Shown: positions 8,332 through 18,806, counted from the stretch's first letter. The stretch is 64,000 bases of DNA from Duganella callida (GCF_004614165.1 NZ_SPVG01000005.1:1-64000); one strand, 5' to 3'. A program made the numbers and translations. Notes: a model not told the origin generated them from the sequence alone.

Positions 8332-11300
8332 ATGACCCAATTGCATGAATACGTCGGCAGAGCGCAGATCGTCCTGGCCGTGAGCGTGGCGGCCCATGTC
8401 GGCGCTGTGCGGGCGCAGGAGGCGCCCCAGCCGTTCAACATACCGGCAGGCGTCGCCACGCAATCCGTTCCGGAATTTGCGAAGCAGGCCGGCGTCAACG
8501 TCCTGGCCACGGCCGATGTTCTGGACGGTGTGAAGACCAATGCATTGGCTGGTTTGTTCGTCATCCCCGAAGCGGTCGACCGGCTGCTTCAAGGCACGCA
8601 TCTGATCGCGCGAATCAGTAGCAGCGGCACCGTCGTAATCCTGAAGCGCCCTGTCAGCGCGCCGGGAGATCTAAAAATGACGGAGGAGATAATGACAAGA
8701 TCGGATATTCCAGCTCAACGCAAAGTGGCCTGCTGCGCCGTTTCGGCCGCAGTCATGATGATGAGCGCCCCCCTGGCCCAAGCCCAGACTCAGGCGGCGG
8801 ATGCGCAAAGCGCGGCGGCCGACGTCGAACCGCTGCACAAGGTGCAGGTGGTGGGCACGCGCGCTTCGCAGCAATCGAGCATCGAGCGCAAAAAGAACGC
8901 CGCCACGGCGGTGGATTCCATCGTCGCCGAAGACGTGGGCTCCCTGCCCGACCGTAACGTCGGCGAGGCGATCTCGCGCATGGCCGGCATCGCGCTGGAT
9001 CGCGGCGACTTCGGCGAGGGCGTCACGGTGTCGGTACGCGGCAACGGCCCCGACCTGACCCGCGTGGAACTCGACGGCCAGGCGGTGCAATCGGCCGGCG
9101 GCAGCAACATGGCCGGCGGCGGCGACGGCCGCGCGGTGGAATTCCGCCAGCTGTCGGCCGATTTGATCAAGAGCGTCGACGTGATCAAGGGTTCGACCGC
9201 CGACATGGTGGAAGGGGCGCTGGGCGGCAGCATCCAGATCAAGACCCGCACCGGCCTCGATTTCAAGAAGCCGTTCGCATCGCTGCGGGTGGCCGGCAGC
9301 CAGAGCAGCCTGAATAAAAAATGGCAGCCGGACGCCAACCTGATCCTGGCCGACAAATTCATGAACGGCCGTCTCGGCCTGCTGCTGAACGCCTCGACCA
9401 CCACGCTGGACAACGAAGGCCATTTGACGCAGGTGGCCGGCAACGGCAACCAGGGTTACTACCGTTTGTACGATTTCGACAACTCGCCGCAGAAGACCTT
9501 CACCTTCCAGCCCAACACCGTCAACCGCGCGGACGCCGCGACCGGCCTGCCGATTCTGCAATCGCCGCTGGCCGGCGGCGGCTACTTCAACTCGGCCACG
9601 CCGCTCGACCTGGTGAGCCGTTCGGCCGCCGCCCAGAGCAAGGCCGACTGCCAGGCCGCCTTCCCGGCGCTGACGGCGACGCAGCTGAACAGCATTGCCT
9701 CCGCCTCGCGCACCGCTGCGCAGACCCAGCGCACCAATGAGCTGACGACCTGCCTGAATCAGTGGAACGACTACACCCCATCCGGCCCGCGCTACGTGGT
9801 CAAGCGCGAAATCGACCGCCGCCAGAACCTGGACCTGCGCGCCGACTTCAAGGTGAACGACGACCTGACGGTCTACGCCAAGGGCAGCTACAACAAACGC
9901 CATGACGATATCAACCAGTTGGCGTTCTCGATGGGGAACTTCACCGTCAAGAACGGCGTCGCCAACGTGCAGCCAGGATCGGTGATCACGGACGCCAACC
10001 ACCATGTGCTGCAATACACCTTCGACAATACCGACAGCAACGGCGTGGCCAAGACCAATCAGAGTCACGGCATCGGTCTGACCACCGCGCGCTACCTGCA
10101 ACTGGGCGGCACCTACAAGCACGAAGGCTGGCTGGCCGAATTCTTCGCCGGCGACGCGCGTTCCGACTTCCAGAAAGGGATCAAGGAGCTCACGCTGAAC
10201 GACTACTACGGTTCGGGCACGCTGAAAATGCTGCCGAACGGATTGTGGGGTTATTCCTTCCCCGGCTTTAACCCTACCGACAACTCGGACCTGGCCCGCT
10301 TCGCCCAACTCTATCCGCGCGGCGCCAGCGCTGCCATCCTGCCGACCGCCTACACCAGCAATACCGCGCCGGCCTACACGGCGGCGCAGCAGAACGCGGT
10401 GACGTCCTCGCCCAACCTGACTTGGGTGCCGACCATGTACTTCAGCGAAGAACGCACCGCCAAGGCCGACCTGACCTGGACCACGCCGGAATCCATCCCG
10501 TTCTTCAAGCGCTTCAAGACGGGCTACAACATGCGCGACACGCGCAACGACAACTGGAACATCAATAACGGCGGCTACAACATGAGCAACCCGGTCGGCA
10601 CCTTCGGCCAGCCGGGCTTCGTGGCGCCGCTGGTGATGCCCTCGCCTACCCTGCGCAGCAGCATGTACGGCTGCGCCGACACACCGGGATCGCTGGCGCC
10701 CGGCGGCAACGCCTGCGTCTACGGCTGGATACCGAAACTCGATATCCGCCAGTCGCTGGACGGCACCACCGTGCTGACCATGCAGCAGTTTGCCGATCTG
10801 ATGAAACAGGTGATGACCCTGAAAGCCACGCCGACCCGGTTTTTCAGCGGCGCCAGCGGCCGGCCCGATGGTCTGATCGACAACTGGACCCAGATCGACG
10901 TCGAAAAACTGTTCGGCGCGCTGAATATCCCGAACACCGATTTCAATTGCGTCAAGCGCTGCACCGCCAGTGACGGCAAGGTCTACGACCAGCCGGCGCA
11001 GCACCTGAAGGAACGCACCGACGCTTTCTACCTGATGACCGACTTCGGCCTGGACCAGATTCCGTTCACCAACCGTCCGCTGCCCTTCGGCTGGCAACTG
11101 GACGGCAACATCGGCGTGCGTTATGTGCGTACCCGCGTATCGGGCACCGGCATGATGAGCTTCACCTCGATCACCAAGACCTCCAGCTTCGATCCCAACC
11201 TGCCCGACGCGCCGGGCGGCACCCAGACCACCACCGTGCAGCAGGCTACCCGCACGGATGCCAAGACCACCGACATCCTGCCGAGCTTTAACCTGGCCGC

Positions 11301-12264
11301 ATGGGTGGTGCCCGACCAACTGGTGCTGCGCTACAGCGCGGCCAAGACGGTGGCCCGGCCGCCGGTATCGCGCCTGGTGGCGTCGGGCTCCTGCACCTAT
11401 AACGAAGTGCTGGCCGGCCAGGGTGACGACCCGCAGAAATGCTCGGGTACCGTGGGCAATCCGGCGCTGCAGGCGCAAAAAAACGTCAACCAGAACGTCT
11501 CGCTCGAATGGTATCCGAACAATGACACCATGGTCACCGTCGCCGGCTTCCGCCAGCAAGGCAAGGTCGGACCGGCGATCGCGCAGGGCGTATCGCGCTC
11601 GCCGCTGTTTGCGGACAGCAGCCTGGTCGATCCTGTGACGGGCGTATCGCTGGCGCAGATGCTGTTCGACTATTCGACCTGGATGAATGGTTCCACCACC
11701 GGCCGCAAGGGCGTGGAATTCAGCACCAAGACCGCGTTCACCTTCCTGCCCTCGCTGTTCCGCTACACTGGGTTCGACGCCAACTACACGCGCATGCATT
11801 CGTCCACCAGCACCGTCAACATCGTCGACCTGCTGACCGGCGTGCCGCTGCCGCCGCAGAACGAGTCCAAGTACACCTACAACGCGGCGCTGTGGTATGA
11901 CGATGGCCGTTTGTCCGCGCGCGTGGCGGTGCAGGCGGTCGGCTCCTACTTCAACTGCATCGCCGCCTGCGGCCAGTCCACCAGCATGCTGAACTACCCC
12001 AACGCCGGCGGCGGCCGTCTCGGCCCGCCGTACAATCCGGGCTCGCCGAACTTTACCGACGCCACCCGCTTCATCGACGCCAAGGTGGCGTACAAGTGGT
12101 CGCCGCAAGTCGAGATCTTTGTCGAAGGACGTAACCTGGGCAACGCCACCACCTCGCACAGCCAGCAATCGTTCGCTCCCTTCGCCGATGGCACGGCCAA
12201 CCTGCTTGACTATGCCTATGCGGGACGCCGTATCATGGTCGGCGTGAACTTCCGTACTTTGTGA
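8332..12264 (+). CDS. TonB-dependent receptor with N-terminal STN domain
   Basis: The frame codes for 1310 residues. Residues 1-29 form a signal peptide (VRAQ). Residues about 33-108 are an STN signalling domain that would contact FecR. A second signal-peptide-like stretch occupies about 121-153 (KVACCAVSAAV ... LAQAQ). The plug follows from about 165 (VQVVGTRAS, then SLPDRNVGEAISRMAGI), and a beta-barrel runs to a C-terminal NFRTL ending in the usual aromatic-rich strand. The receptor type is that of Xanthomonas-like carbohydrate transporters. AGGAGGGA precedes the start. A second strong start inside the gene at 8692 is described separately. The likely cargo is a pectin oligosaccharide, judged only from the neighbours. 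Confidence 0.88.
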   Translation: MTQLHEYVGRAQIVLAVSVAAHVGAVRAQEAPQPFNIPAGVATQSVPEFAKQAGVNVLATADVLDGVKTNALAGLFVIPEAVDRLLQGTHLIARISSSGTVVILKRPVSAPGDLKMTEEIMTRSDIPAQRKVACCAVSAAVMMMSAPLAQAQTQAADAQSAAADVEPLHKVQVVGTRASQQSSIERKKNAATAVDSIVAEDVGSLPDRNVGEAISRMAGIALDRGDFGEGVTVSVRGNGPDLTRVELDGQAVQSAGGSNMAGGGDGRAVEFRQLSADLIKSVDVIKGSTADMVEGALGGSIQIKTRTGLDFKKPFASLRVAGSQSSLNKKWQPDANLILADKFMNGRLGLLLNASTTTLDNEGHLTQVAGNGNQGYYRLYDFDNSPQKTFTFQPNTVNRADAATGLPILQSPLAGGGYFNSATPLDLVSRSAAAQSKADCQAAFPALTATQLNSIASASRTAAQTQRTNELTTCLNQWNDYTPSGPRYVVKREIDRRQNLDLRADFKVNDDLTVYAKGSYNKRHDDINQLAFSMGNFTVKNGVANVQPGSVITDANHHVLQYTFDNTDSNGVAKTNQSHGIGLTTARYLQLGGTYKHEGWLAEFFAGDARSDFQKGIKELTLNDYYGSGTLKMLPNGLWGYSFPGFNPTDNSDLARFAQLYPRGASAAILPTAYTSNTAPAYTAAQQNAVTSSPNLTWVPTMYFSEERTAKADLTWTTPESIPFFKRFKTGYNMRDTRNDNWNINNGGYNMSNPVGTFGQPGFVAPLVMPSPTLRSSMYGCADTPGSLAPGGNACVYGWIPKLDIRQSLDGTTVLTMQQFADLMKQVMTLKATPTRFFSGASGRPDGLIDNWTQIDVEKLFGALNIPNTDFNCVKRCTASDGKVYDQPAQHLKERTDAFYLMTDFGLDQIPFTNRPLPFGWQLDGNIGVRYVRTRVSGTGMMSFTSITKTSSFDPNLPDAPGGTQTTTVQQATRTDAKTTDILPSFNLAAWVVPDQLVLRYSAAKTVARPPVSRLVASGSCTYNEVLAGQGDDPQKCSGTVGNPALQAQKNVNQNVSLEWYPNNDTMVTVAGFRQQGKVGPAIAQGVSRSPLFADSSLVDPVTGVSLAQMLFDYSTWMNGSTTGRKGVEFSTKTAFTFLPSLFRYTGFDANYTRMHSSTSTVNIVDLLTGVPLPPQNESKYTYNAALWYDDGRLSARVAVQAVGSYFNCIAACGQSTSMLNYPNAGGGRLGPPYNPGSPNFTDATRFIDAKVAYKWSPQVEIFVEGRNLGNATTSHSQQSFAPFADGTANLLDYAYAGRRIMVGVNFRTL
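8682..8694 (+). promoter_or_regulatory. Internal Shine-Dalgarno and ATG inside the STN TonB receptor gene
   Basis: GGAGGAG at 8682-8688 sits just before an in-frame ATG at 8692. Translation from here would give a 1190-residue receptor beginning with its own signal peptide (MTRSDIPAQRK..., cleavage near AQAQ) and lacking the STN domain. Whether both starts are used, or whether two genes were fused by loss of a stop, cannot be settled from the sequence. Confidence 0.55.
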
Positions 12265-12266
12265 GC

Positions 12267-15200
12267 ATGAAAAAGCGCTTCCTCCTGCTGCCGCTGATCG
12301 TCTGCCTGGGCCTGTCCCTGGCGCAGGCGGACGACTCGCCTGAGATCCGCAACACCACGTTGCGGCCCAACCTGCAAGGGCGGATCGCGCAGCCCTTGCG
12401 CTACCATCCGGAGGGAGCGGACTTCGTGATCCGCAACGGCGGGGAATTCTTCAACCGCTCGCTGTACGGCGCCAACGATGCTTTTCGCGTCGATGGCGGC
12501 GACAAGCCGGAGTTCTCGCTCTACCTGCCCGGCCGCGACGGCAATCTGCGGCTAGGCCTGCGCACGGAGGCCGGCGCGATCTGGCTGCACAACGCGGCCG
12601 ACATCACCACGCGCTATCGTCCCGGCGAGCTGCAGTACGAGATTGCCGATCCGTTGCTGGGACCACAGGGCCGGTTGCGCGTGGCGGCCGTCGCCTACGC
12701 TGTCACCCAGGGGCTCGGCCTGCAGATCAGCGGCTCGAACCTGCCTGCCGGCGCCGAATTGCTCATCGCCTTCGGCCCTGGTAACGGCCAGAAAGGCCAG
12801 CGCGGCGGCGACATCGGCAGCGAGCGCGTGCCGATCAGCGAATTCTTCCAGTTCTCGCCGGATTATGCGCGCAGCACTCAGTACAGCGTGGATGCGCATG
12901 GCTTCGTGGCGACGGCGCGTCACGCGACGATCAGCGCGACCGTGAACGGCGGCGCGCAGACGGCCGGTGCGAATAACGTCAATCCGGCCGGTGCAGGCCT
13001 TGCCCGGCCAGGCCGGAGCAATGGCGCCGATGCCGCAGGCGCTGCGATGTATTGGCGCCTGGCGGACGCCGGCCTGTGGAACAAGCCTGCGCCACTTCTG
13101 GCTTCCGCTGTCGGCGATGCCCCGGCGGTGGCCATCGGCACACTGCCGATCGGCGCACGGACCATCGACCTGGCGTTACAGGTCATCGCCGTGCAGCCGC
13201 CGAAGGCGCAAGCCGGCATGATGCCCGCGCCGCCTTCCCTGCTACCCCGCCTTGCTCCCACCGACCTGCCCCGCCGCTTCGCGGAAGCGCGCGAACACGT
13301 CACCCAAGTCCGCAACCGCGTACGCATCGACACTCCCGATCCGTGGCTGAACGCCGCCATGGGCGCGCTCAACGTCGCCGCCGATGCCGTCTGGGACGAA
13401 GAACAACACGCCATCATGCACGGCGCCATCGCCTGGCGCATGAAGCTCCTCGGCTGGCGCGGCCCATACGCGCTCGATGCCCTCGGCTGGCACGAACGCG
13501 CACGCGACAACTTCGACGTCTGGACCGAACGCCAGGACACCTCGGCCATTCCGGCCTCCCCGCCGCCCGCCGATCCGAAAGCCAACCTCGCCCGTAACGA
13601 ACCGGGGCTGCACTCGAACGGCGCGATGAGCAAGTCGCACTACGACATGAACCTGGTGTTCATCGATGCGCTGCTACGCCATCTGCTGTGGACTGGCGAC
13701 CTGGCCTATGCGCGCGAAGTGTGGCCAGTGCTGGAACGCCACCTCGCCTGGGAGCGCCGTCTGTTCCGCCGCGAATTCGGCCCCGACCACCTGCCCCTGT
13801 ACGACGCCTACGCCGCCATCTGGGCCAGCGACGACGTGTATTACAACGGTGGCGGCACCACCCATGCTTCCGCCTACAATGCGTGGCACAACGAAATGGC
13901 CGCCCGCATCGCGCGCCTGATCGGCAAAGACCCCGCGCCCTATCAGCGCGAAGCCGACGCCATCCGCCGCGCCATGCGACAGCAACTGTGGATGCCCGAA
14001 CGCGGCGCATTTGCCGAGTACCGGGACCTGCTGGGCAAGCAGCTGCTGCATCCAAGTTACGGTCTGTGGAGCTTCTATCACACCATCGATTCAAAGGTAC
14101 CGACCGCATTCGAGGCCGCACGTATGGCCGCCGATCTCGACACGCACCTGAAGGCGATCCCGGTCGGCGGCCCAGGCGTACCGGCCGACCGCCCCTACCA
14201 TATGCTGTCCGAGTCCGACTGGATGCCTTATGCCTGGTCGATCAACAACGTGGTGTTCGGCGAAAACCTGCACACTGCACTGGCCTACTGGCAGGCCGGA
14301 CGCGCCGACACTGCCTTCGACATCACCAAGGGCGCCGTGCTGGCCAGTCTGTACATGGGTATCAGTCCCGGCAACATCGGCACCCTGAACTACCTGGACG
14401 TCTACCGCCGCGAAGCACAGCGCGACTTTGCCGATGGTGTCGGCATCATGTCGCGCACCATCATCGAAGGCATGTTCGGCGTGCACCCCGACGCGCTGGC
14501 CGGCGTGCTGACGCTGCGGCCAGGCTTGCCGGCCGAGTGGGACCACGCCACCCTCACCCATCCCGACCTGACGCTGTCCTACCGCCGCAACGGCAAACAG
14601 GACAAATGGGAAGTCACTCAGACCGGCGCACGCTTCAGGCATCTGGTGCTCGAACTACCCGCCCGCAGCGCCAAAGTCGCGCAAGTCCGGGTAGACGGCA
14701 AGCCGGTCGCGTGGCAATCGCTGGCCGAGGCAATCGGTGCTCCCAAGCTGCGTATCGAGCTACCGTTCTCCACCCAGACCCGCATCGAAATCGCATGGAG
14801 GGATGTGCCGCTCAACGCCCAACTGACCGGCGCCACCGAAGACGGATTCAATCAAGTTAGCCAAGGCGATTTTAGCTGGTGGGTTGCTGATGCCCGCGCG
14901 CCCAAGCCGGAACCGACTGCCTGCACATTATCCGGCCCGGCCTGGACCAATAGCGGAGACGCGATCAACGCCGTCCCGGTGGACCTGAAATCCTGGTTCA
15001 ACGACAGCGTGACCAATATCTTCAAGCCCGGCAAATACCTATCCCCACGCGCGCCGCACGTGACATTGGCTTTGCCGTCGCAAGGCATCGGCGCCTGGGC
15101 CGGCCACCTGAACGCCCTGCCTGTTATCGACGACACCGGCCTGCGCGCACTGGGCGGCATACTGACGCTGCCCAATGGCCTGCGCTTCGCCACGCCGGCG

Positions 15201-15680
15201 GGCACCGGCCCGAACATCGTCTTTACCTCCCAATGGGACAACTATCCACATGAAGTCACCATCCCGCTCAAAGGCCAGGCGCACCGCGCCTTCCTGCTGA
15301 TGGCCGGCTCCACCAACTTCATGCAAAGCCGCATCGACAACGGCGAAATCATCGTCAGCTACACCGACGGCACCCAAACCCGCACCGCCCTGCGCAACCC
15401 GGACAACTGGTGGCCCATCGAACAAGACTACTTCATCGACGACTACCAGTTCCCGCTCTGCGGCCGGCTGCCCGTGCGCGTGGACCTGAAAACAGCCCGC
15501 GTCCGCGTTCCAGATCCGGCCACAGTCAAAGGCGCAGGCCGCGACGTCGCCGGCGGTGCCGCGACGGTACTAGAACTGCCGCTGGACTCATCACGGCAAC
15601 TGAAAACAATCATTCTGCGAACGCTGGCGAATGATGTCTTAATAGGATTGATGGGCCTTACAATCGATCTGGGTCAGTGA
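12267..15680 (+). CDS. Large DUF4450-type glycosidase-like protein, exported
   Basis: This 1137-residue protein has a signal peptide (1-22, cleavage after AQA). The N-terminal region (about 60-110: FFNRSLYGANDAFRVDGGDKPEF) resembles DUF4450 proteins of polysaccharide-utilisation loci. A helical toroid follows (about 350-740), with many Trp and Tyr residues and a MNLVFIDALLRHLLW helix, then beta-rich C-terminal domains. An enzymatic role on plant cell-wall glycans is inferred from this fold and from the locus. I chose the ATG at 12267 over a GTG two codons earlier because the signal peptide begins there; the receptor stop lies immediately before it. The family call comes from recall of the motif, so treat it as probable. 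Confidence 0.75.
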   Translation: MKKRFLLLPLIVCLGLSLAQADDSPEIRNTTLRPNLQGRIAQPLRYHPEGADFVIRNGGEFFNRSLYGANDAFRVDGGDKPEFSLYLPGRDGNLRLGLRTEAGAIWLHNAADITTRYRPGELQYEIADPLLGPQGRLRVAAVAYAVTQGLGLQISGSNLPAGAELLIAFGPGNGQKGQRGGDIGSERVPISEFFQFSPDYARSTQYSVDAHGFVATARHATISATVNGGAQTAGANNVNPAGAGLARPGRSNGADAAGAAMYWRLADAGLWNKPAPLLASAVGDAPAVAIGTLPIGARTIDLALQVIAVQPPKAQAGMMPAPPSLLPRLAPTDLPRRFAEAREHVTQVRNRVRIDTPDPWLNAAMGALNVAADAVWDEEQHAIMHGAIAWRMKLLGWRGPYALDALGWHERARDNFDVWTERQDTSAIPASPPPADPKANLARNEPGLHSNGAMSKSHYDMNLVFIDALLRHLLWTGDLAYAREVWPVLERHLAWERRLFRREFGPDHLPLYDAYAAIWASDDVYYNGGGTTHASAYNAWHNEMAARIARLIGKDPAPYQREADAIRRAMRQQLWMPERGAFAEYRDLLGKQLLHPSYGLWSFYHTIDSKVPTAFEAARMAADLDTHLKAIPVGGPGVPADRPYHMLSESDWMPYAWSINNVVFGENLHTALAYWQAGRADTAFDITKGAVLASLYMGISPGNIGTLNYLDVYRREAQRDFADGVGIMSRTIIEGMFGVHPDALAGVLTLRPGLPAEWDHATLTHPDLTLSYRRNGKQDKWEVTQTGARFRHLVLELPARSAKVAQVRVDGKPVAWQSLAEAIGAPKLRIELPFSTQTRIEIAWRDVPLNAQLTGATEDGFNQVSQGDFSWWVADARAPKPEPTACTLSGPAWTNSGDAINAVPVDLKSWFNDSVTNIFKPGKYLSPRAPHVTLALPSQGIGAWAGHLNALPVIDDTGLRALGGILTLPNGLRFATPAGTGPNIVFTSQWDNYPHEVTIPLKGQAHRAFLLMAGSTNFMQSRIDNGEIIVSYTDGTQTRTALRNPDNWWPIEQDYFIDDYQFPLCGRLPVRVDLKTARVRVPDPATVKGAGRDVAGGAATVLELPLDSSRQLKTIILRTLANDVLIGLMGLTIDLGQ

Positions 15681-16054
15681 TGAGCACGGAGAGCCTGCCT
15701 ACAAAGCCAGAAGACCGCAAAGCCATTGAGGAATTGGTTTGCGACTTTCTCCCGAAAGCTGCGCTCTGGTTGGCGGTAGACGCTAACGATTATCCTCAAG
15801 CGTTCATGCTTATTCATAACGGCCACATGGAGGCACTATTCGTTGACCCTACCGTCAGAGGACTGGGCATTGGTGCGGCTTTAGTCCGTCACGGCCTAGC
15901 GCTCCATCCGGCGATGACAACGGATGTCAATGAGCAGAACGGTCAAGCTATTGGATTTTACGAAAAAATGGGCTTCGAACGGACAGGCCGCTCTCCACTG
16001 GATGGACAGGGAAGACCTTATCCACTGATCCATTTGGCTCACAGCAGCTTCTGA
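15680..16054 (+). CDS. 5'-truncated GNAT acetyltransferase (YjaB-like remnant)
   Basis: The 124-residue product matches the acetyl-CoA binding core of YjaB-like GNAT proteins: VDPTVRGLGIGAALVRH (the R/Q-x-x-G-x-G/A loop), then VNEQNGQAIGFYEKMGF and GRPYPLIHL. From memory, E. coli YjaB has about 30 more residues at the N-terminus, covering the first strand and helix; these are absent here. The ATG overlaps the stop of the DUF4450 gene by one base, so the remnant now rides on the pectinase operon. Its codon use is visibly more AT-rich than its neighbours. It may be inactive. Confidence 0.65.
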   Translation: MSTESLPTKPEDRKAIEELVCDFLPKAALWLAVDANDYPQAFMLIHNGHMEALFVDPTVRGLGIGAALVRHGLALHPAMTTDVNEQNGQAIGFYEKMGFERTGRSPLDGQGRPYPLIHLAHSSF

Positions 16055-16119
16055 ATATCTGTTCTTGGCCGAAAGCAAAACATATAGAGACAAAAATCCG
16101 GCTGCCGGCAACGTTGGGG

Positions 16120-16157
16120 AAAAAAGCCCCAATAAACCGTCACCGACTTATTGGGGC
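16120..16157 (-). terminator. Intrinsic terminator of acnB
   Basis: Read on the minus strand, a perfect 10-bp stem (GCCCCAATAA with TTATTGGGGC, 16126-16135 and 16148-16157) encloses a 12-base loop. Six T residues (16120-16125 complement) follow it directly, and it lies 28 bases past the acnB stop. A shorter alternative stem with TTGGGG at 16114-16119 could serve the opposite strand. Confidence 0.85.
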
Positions 16158-16184
16158 CCGCTCAGACTAGCTGCCTGAGTCTAT

Positions 16185-18770
16185 TTATACCTTCACCGAA
16201 TCGGCGACGCTGCGGAATTCTTCGATCTGGTCGAAGTTCATGTAGCGATAGATCTGGTCGGCGTTCTTGTCGATCACGCCGATGTGCGACATGTATTCCT
16301 CCTTGGTCGGGATGCGGCCCAGGGCCGAGCATACCGCCGCCAGTTCGGCCGAACCCAGGTAGACGTTGGTCTCCAGGCCCAGACGGTTCGGGAAGTTACG
16401 GGTCGAGGTCGACATCACGGTCGCGCCCTTGCGGATCTGCGCCTGGTTGCCCATGCACAGCGAGCAGCCCGGCATTTCCATGCGTGCGCCGGTGCGGCCC
16501 AAGGTGCCATAGTGGCCTTCGGCGGTCAGCTGTTGTGCGTCCATCTTGGTCGGTGGCGCGATCCACAGGCGGACCGGAATATCGGACTTCCCTTCCAGCA
16601 CCTTCGAGGCAGCACGGAAGTGACCGATGTTGGTCATGCACGAACCCACGAACACGTCATCGATCTTGTCGCCGGCCACGTCGGCCAGGGTCTTGACGTC
16701 GTCAGGATCGTTCGGGCAGGCCACGATAGGCTCGTGGATGTCGGCCAGGTCGATTTCGATCACGGCGGCGTATTCGGCATCGGCGTCCGGCGCCAGCAGC
16801 TGCGGGTTGGCCAGCCAGGCTTCCATCGCCTTGATACGGCGTTCCAGCGTGCGCTTGTCCTGGTAGTTATTCGCGATCATCCACTTCATCAGCGTGATGT
16901 TCGAGTTCATGTACTCGATGATCGGCGCCTTGTCCAGGTGCACGGTGCAGCCGGCGGCCGAGCGCTCGGCCGAGGCGTCCGACAGTTCGAAGGCCTGTTC
17001 CACCTTCAGATCCGGCAGACCTTCGATTTCCAGGATGCGGCCCGAGAAGATGTTCTTCTTGCCCTTCTTGTCCACCGTCAGCAATCCTTGCTGGATGGCG
17101 TACAGAGGGATCGCGTTGACCAGGTCGCGCAGGGTCACGCCCGGCTGCATCTTGCCCTTGAAGCGCACCAGCACCGATTCCGGCATATCCAGCGGCATCA
17201 CGCCGGTGGCGGCGGCGAACGCCACCAGGCCCGAACCCGCCGGGAACGAAATACCGATCGGGAAGCGGGTATGCGAGTCGCCGCCGGTTCCGACGGTGTC
17301 CGGCAGCAGCAGGCGGTTCAGCCACGAGTGGATCACGCCGTCGCCCGGACGCAGTGCCACGCCGCCGCGGTTCTCGATGAAGGTCGGCAGTTCGCGGTGC
17401 ATCTTCACGTCCACCACTTTTGGATACGCGGCGGTGTGGCAGAACGATTGCATCACCAGGTCGGCCGAGAAGCCCAGGCAGGCCAGGTCTTTCAGCTCGT
17501 CGCGGGTCATCGGGCCGGTGGTGTCCTGGGAGCCGACGGTGGTCATCTTCGGTTCGCAGTAGGTGCCCGGACGGATGCCCTGGCCTTCCGGCAGACCGCA
17601 GGCACGGCCGACCATCTTCTGCGCCAGCGAGTAGCCCTTGCCGGTGTCGGCCGGGTTCTGCGGCAGGCGGAACAGTTCGGACGGCGCCAGGCCCAGCGCA
17701 TCACGCGCCTTGGCGGTCAGACCGCGGCCGATGATCAGCGGAATGCGGCCGCCGGCGCGCACTTCGTCGAACAGCACGTCCGACTTGACCTTGAATTCGG
17801 CGATCACGGCGCCGTTTTTCAGGGCTTTGCCTTCGTATGGACGCAGTTCGATGACGTCGCCCATTTCCATCTGGGTCACATCCAGTTCGATCGGCAGTGC
17901 GCCTGCATCTTCCATGGTGTTGTAGAAGATCGGTGCGATCTTGGTGCCCAGGCAGACGCCGCCGAAACGCTTGTTCGGGATGAACGGAATGTCTTCGCCG
18001 GTGAACCACAGCACCGAGTTGGTGGCGGATTTACGCGAGGAACCGGTGCCGACCACGTCGCCGACGTAGGCCACCAGGTTGCCCTTGGCTTTCAGCGCTT
18101 CGAGCTGCTTCAGCGGACCGACCTTGCCCGGCTCTTCGGGATTGATGCCCGGACGCGGGTTCTTCAGCATGGCCAGCGCGTGCAACGGGATGTCGGGACG
18201 GGTGGTGGCGTCCGGTGCCGGCGACAGGTCGTCGGTGTTGGTTTCGCCGGAGACCTTGAACACGGTCAGGGTAAGGCTGGCCGGCACTTCCGGACGCGAG
18301 GTGAACCACTCGGCGTCGGCCCACGACTGCAGCACGCCCTTGGCGCGCGCATTGCCCTGGTCGGCCAGTTCCTTGACGTCGTGGAAGTAATCGAACATCA
18401 GCAGGGTTTTCTTCAGGCCGGCGGCGGCGACGTCGCCCACCACGTCATCGGCCAGCAGGTCGATCATCGGCTTGATGTTGAAGCCGCCCAGCATGGTGCC
18501 CAGCAGCTTGGTCGCCAGTTCACGCGAGATCAGCGGCGAGGTTTCCGTGCCCTTGGCCACGGCGGCCAGGAAGGCGCACTTGACCTTGGCGGCGTCATCG
18601 ACGCCGGCCGGCACGCGGTTGGTGATCAGGTCGACCAGGAATTGTTCCTCGCCGGCGGGCGGATTCTTCAGGAGTTCCACCAGATCGGTGGTCTGGGCTG
18701 CCGACAGCGGCAGCGGAGGGATACCAAGGGATGCACGTTCGGCAACGTGGTCACGATAAGCAGCTAGCAT
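16185..18770 (-). CDS. acnB: Aconitate hydratase B / 2-methylisocitrate dehydratase
   Basis: The 861-residue enzyme interconverts citrate and isocitrate in the TCA cycle and can act on 2-methylisocitrate. Its length and N-terminus ([16 protein letters not shown]) match the AcnB class: a HEAT-like domain first, then the swivelling domain (about 170-370), then the iron-sulphur catalytic core. Cluster cysteines are expected in SFCHTAAYP and GCSLCMGN. I chose the ATG at 18770; a frame extending 14 codons upstream adds residues not seen in the family. It is monocistronic, ending in a strong terminator, with a palindrome in its leader. Confidence 0.96.
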   Translation of the reverse strand: MLAAYRDHVAERASLGIPPLPLSAAQTTDLVELLKNPPAGEEQFLVDLITNRVPAGVDDAAKVKCAFLAAVAKGTETSPLISRELATKLLGTMLGGFNIKPMIDLLADDVVGDVAAAGLKKTLLMFDYFHDVKELADQGNARAKGVLQSWADAEWFTSRPEVPASLTLTVFKVSGETNTDDLSPAPDATTRPDIPLHALAMLKNPRPGINPEEPGKVGPLKQLEALKAKGNLVAYVGDVVGTGSSRKSATNSVLWFTGEDIPFIPNKRFGGVCLGTKIAPIFYNTMEDAGALPIELDVTQMEMGDVIELRPYEGKALKNGAVIAEFKVKSDVLFDEVRAGGRIPLIIGRGLTAKARDALGLAPSELFRLPQNPADTGKGYSLAQKMVGRACGLPEGQGIRPGTYCEPKMTTVGSQDTTGPMTRDELKDLACLGFSADLVMQSFCHTAAYPKVVDVKMHRELPTFIENRGGVALRPGDGVIHSWLNRLLLPDTVGTGGDSHTRFPIGISFPAGSGLVAFAAATGVMPLDMPESVLVRFKGKMQPGVTLRDLVNAIPLYAIQQGLLTVDKKGKKNIFSGRILEIEGLPDLKVEQAFELSDASAERSAAGCTVHLDKAPIIEYMNSNITLMKWMIANNYQDKRTLERRIKAMEAWLANPQLLAPDADAEYAAVIEIDLADIHEPIVACPNDPDDVKTLADVAGDKIDDVFVGSCMTNIGHFRAASKVLEGKSDIPVRLWIAPPTKMDAQQLTAEGHYGTLGRTGARMEMPGCSLCMGNQAQIRKGATVMSTSTRNFPNRLGLETNVYLGSAELAAVCSALGRIPTKEEYMSHIGVIDKNADQIYRYMNFDQIEEFRSVADSVKV

Positions 18771-18806
18771 AAGAGTCTCGTCAGGTTGATTACAGCGCAG
18801 GCAAGT

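Noticed and set aside
8671-12168. A very long open frame antisense to the STN TonB receptor
   Set aside because: It is rich in Arg, His, Val and Gln with no recognisable domain. The sense strand codes for a clear receptor, so it is a shadow caused by high GC.
16284-18767. A long plus-strand frame across acnB
   Set aside because: It is exactly antisense to a well-conserved enzyme and has no family features.
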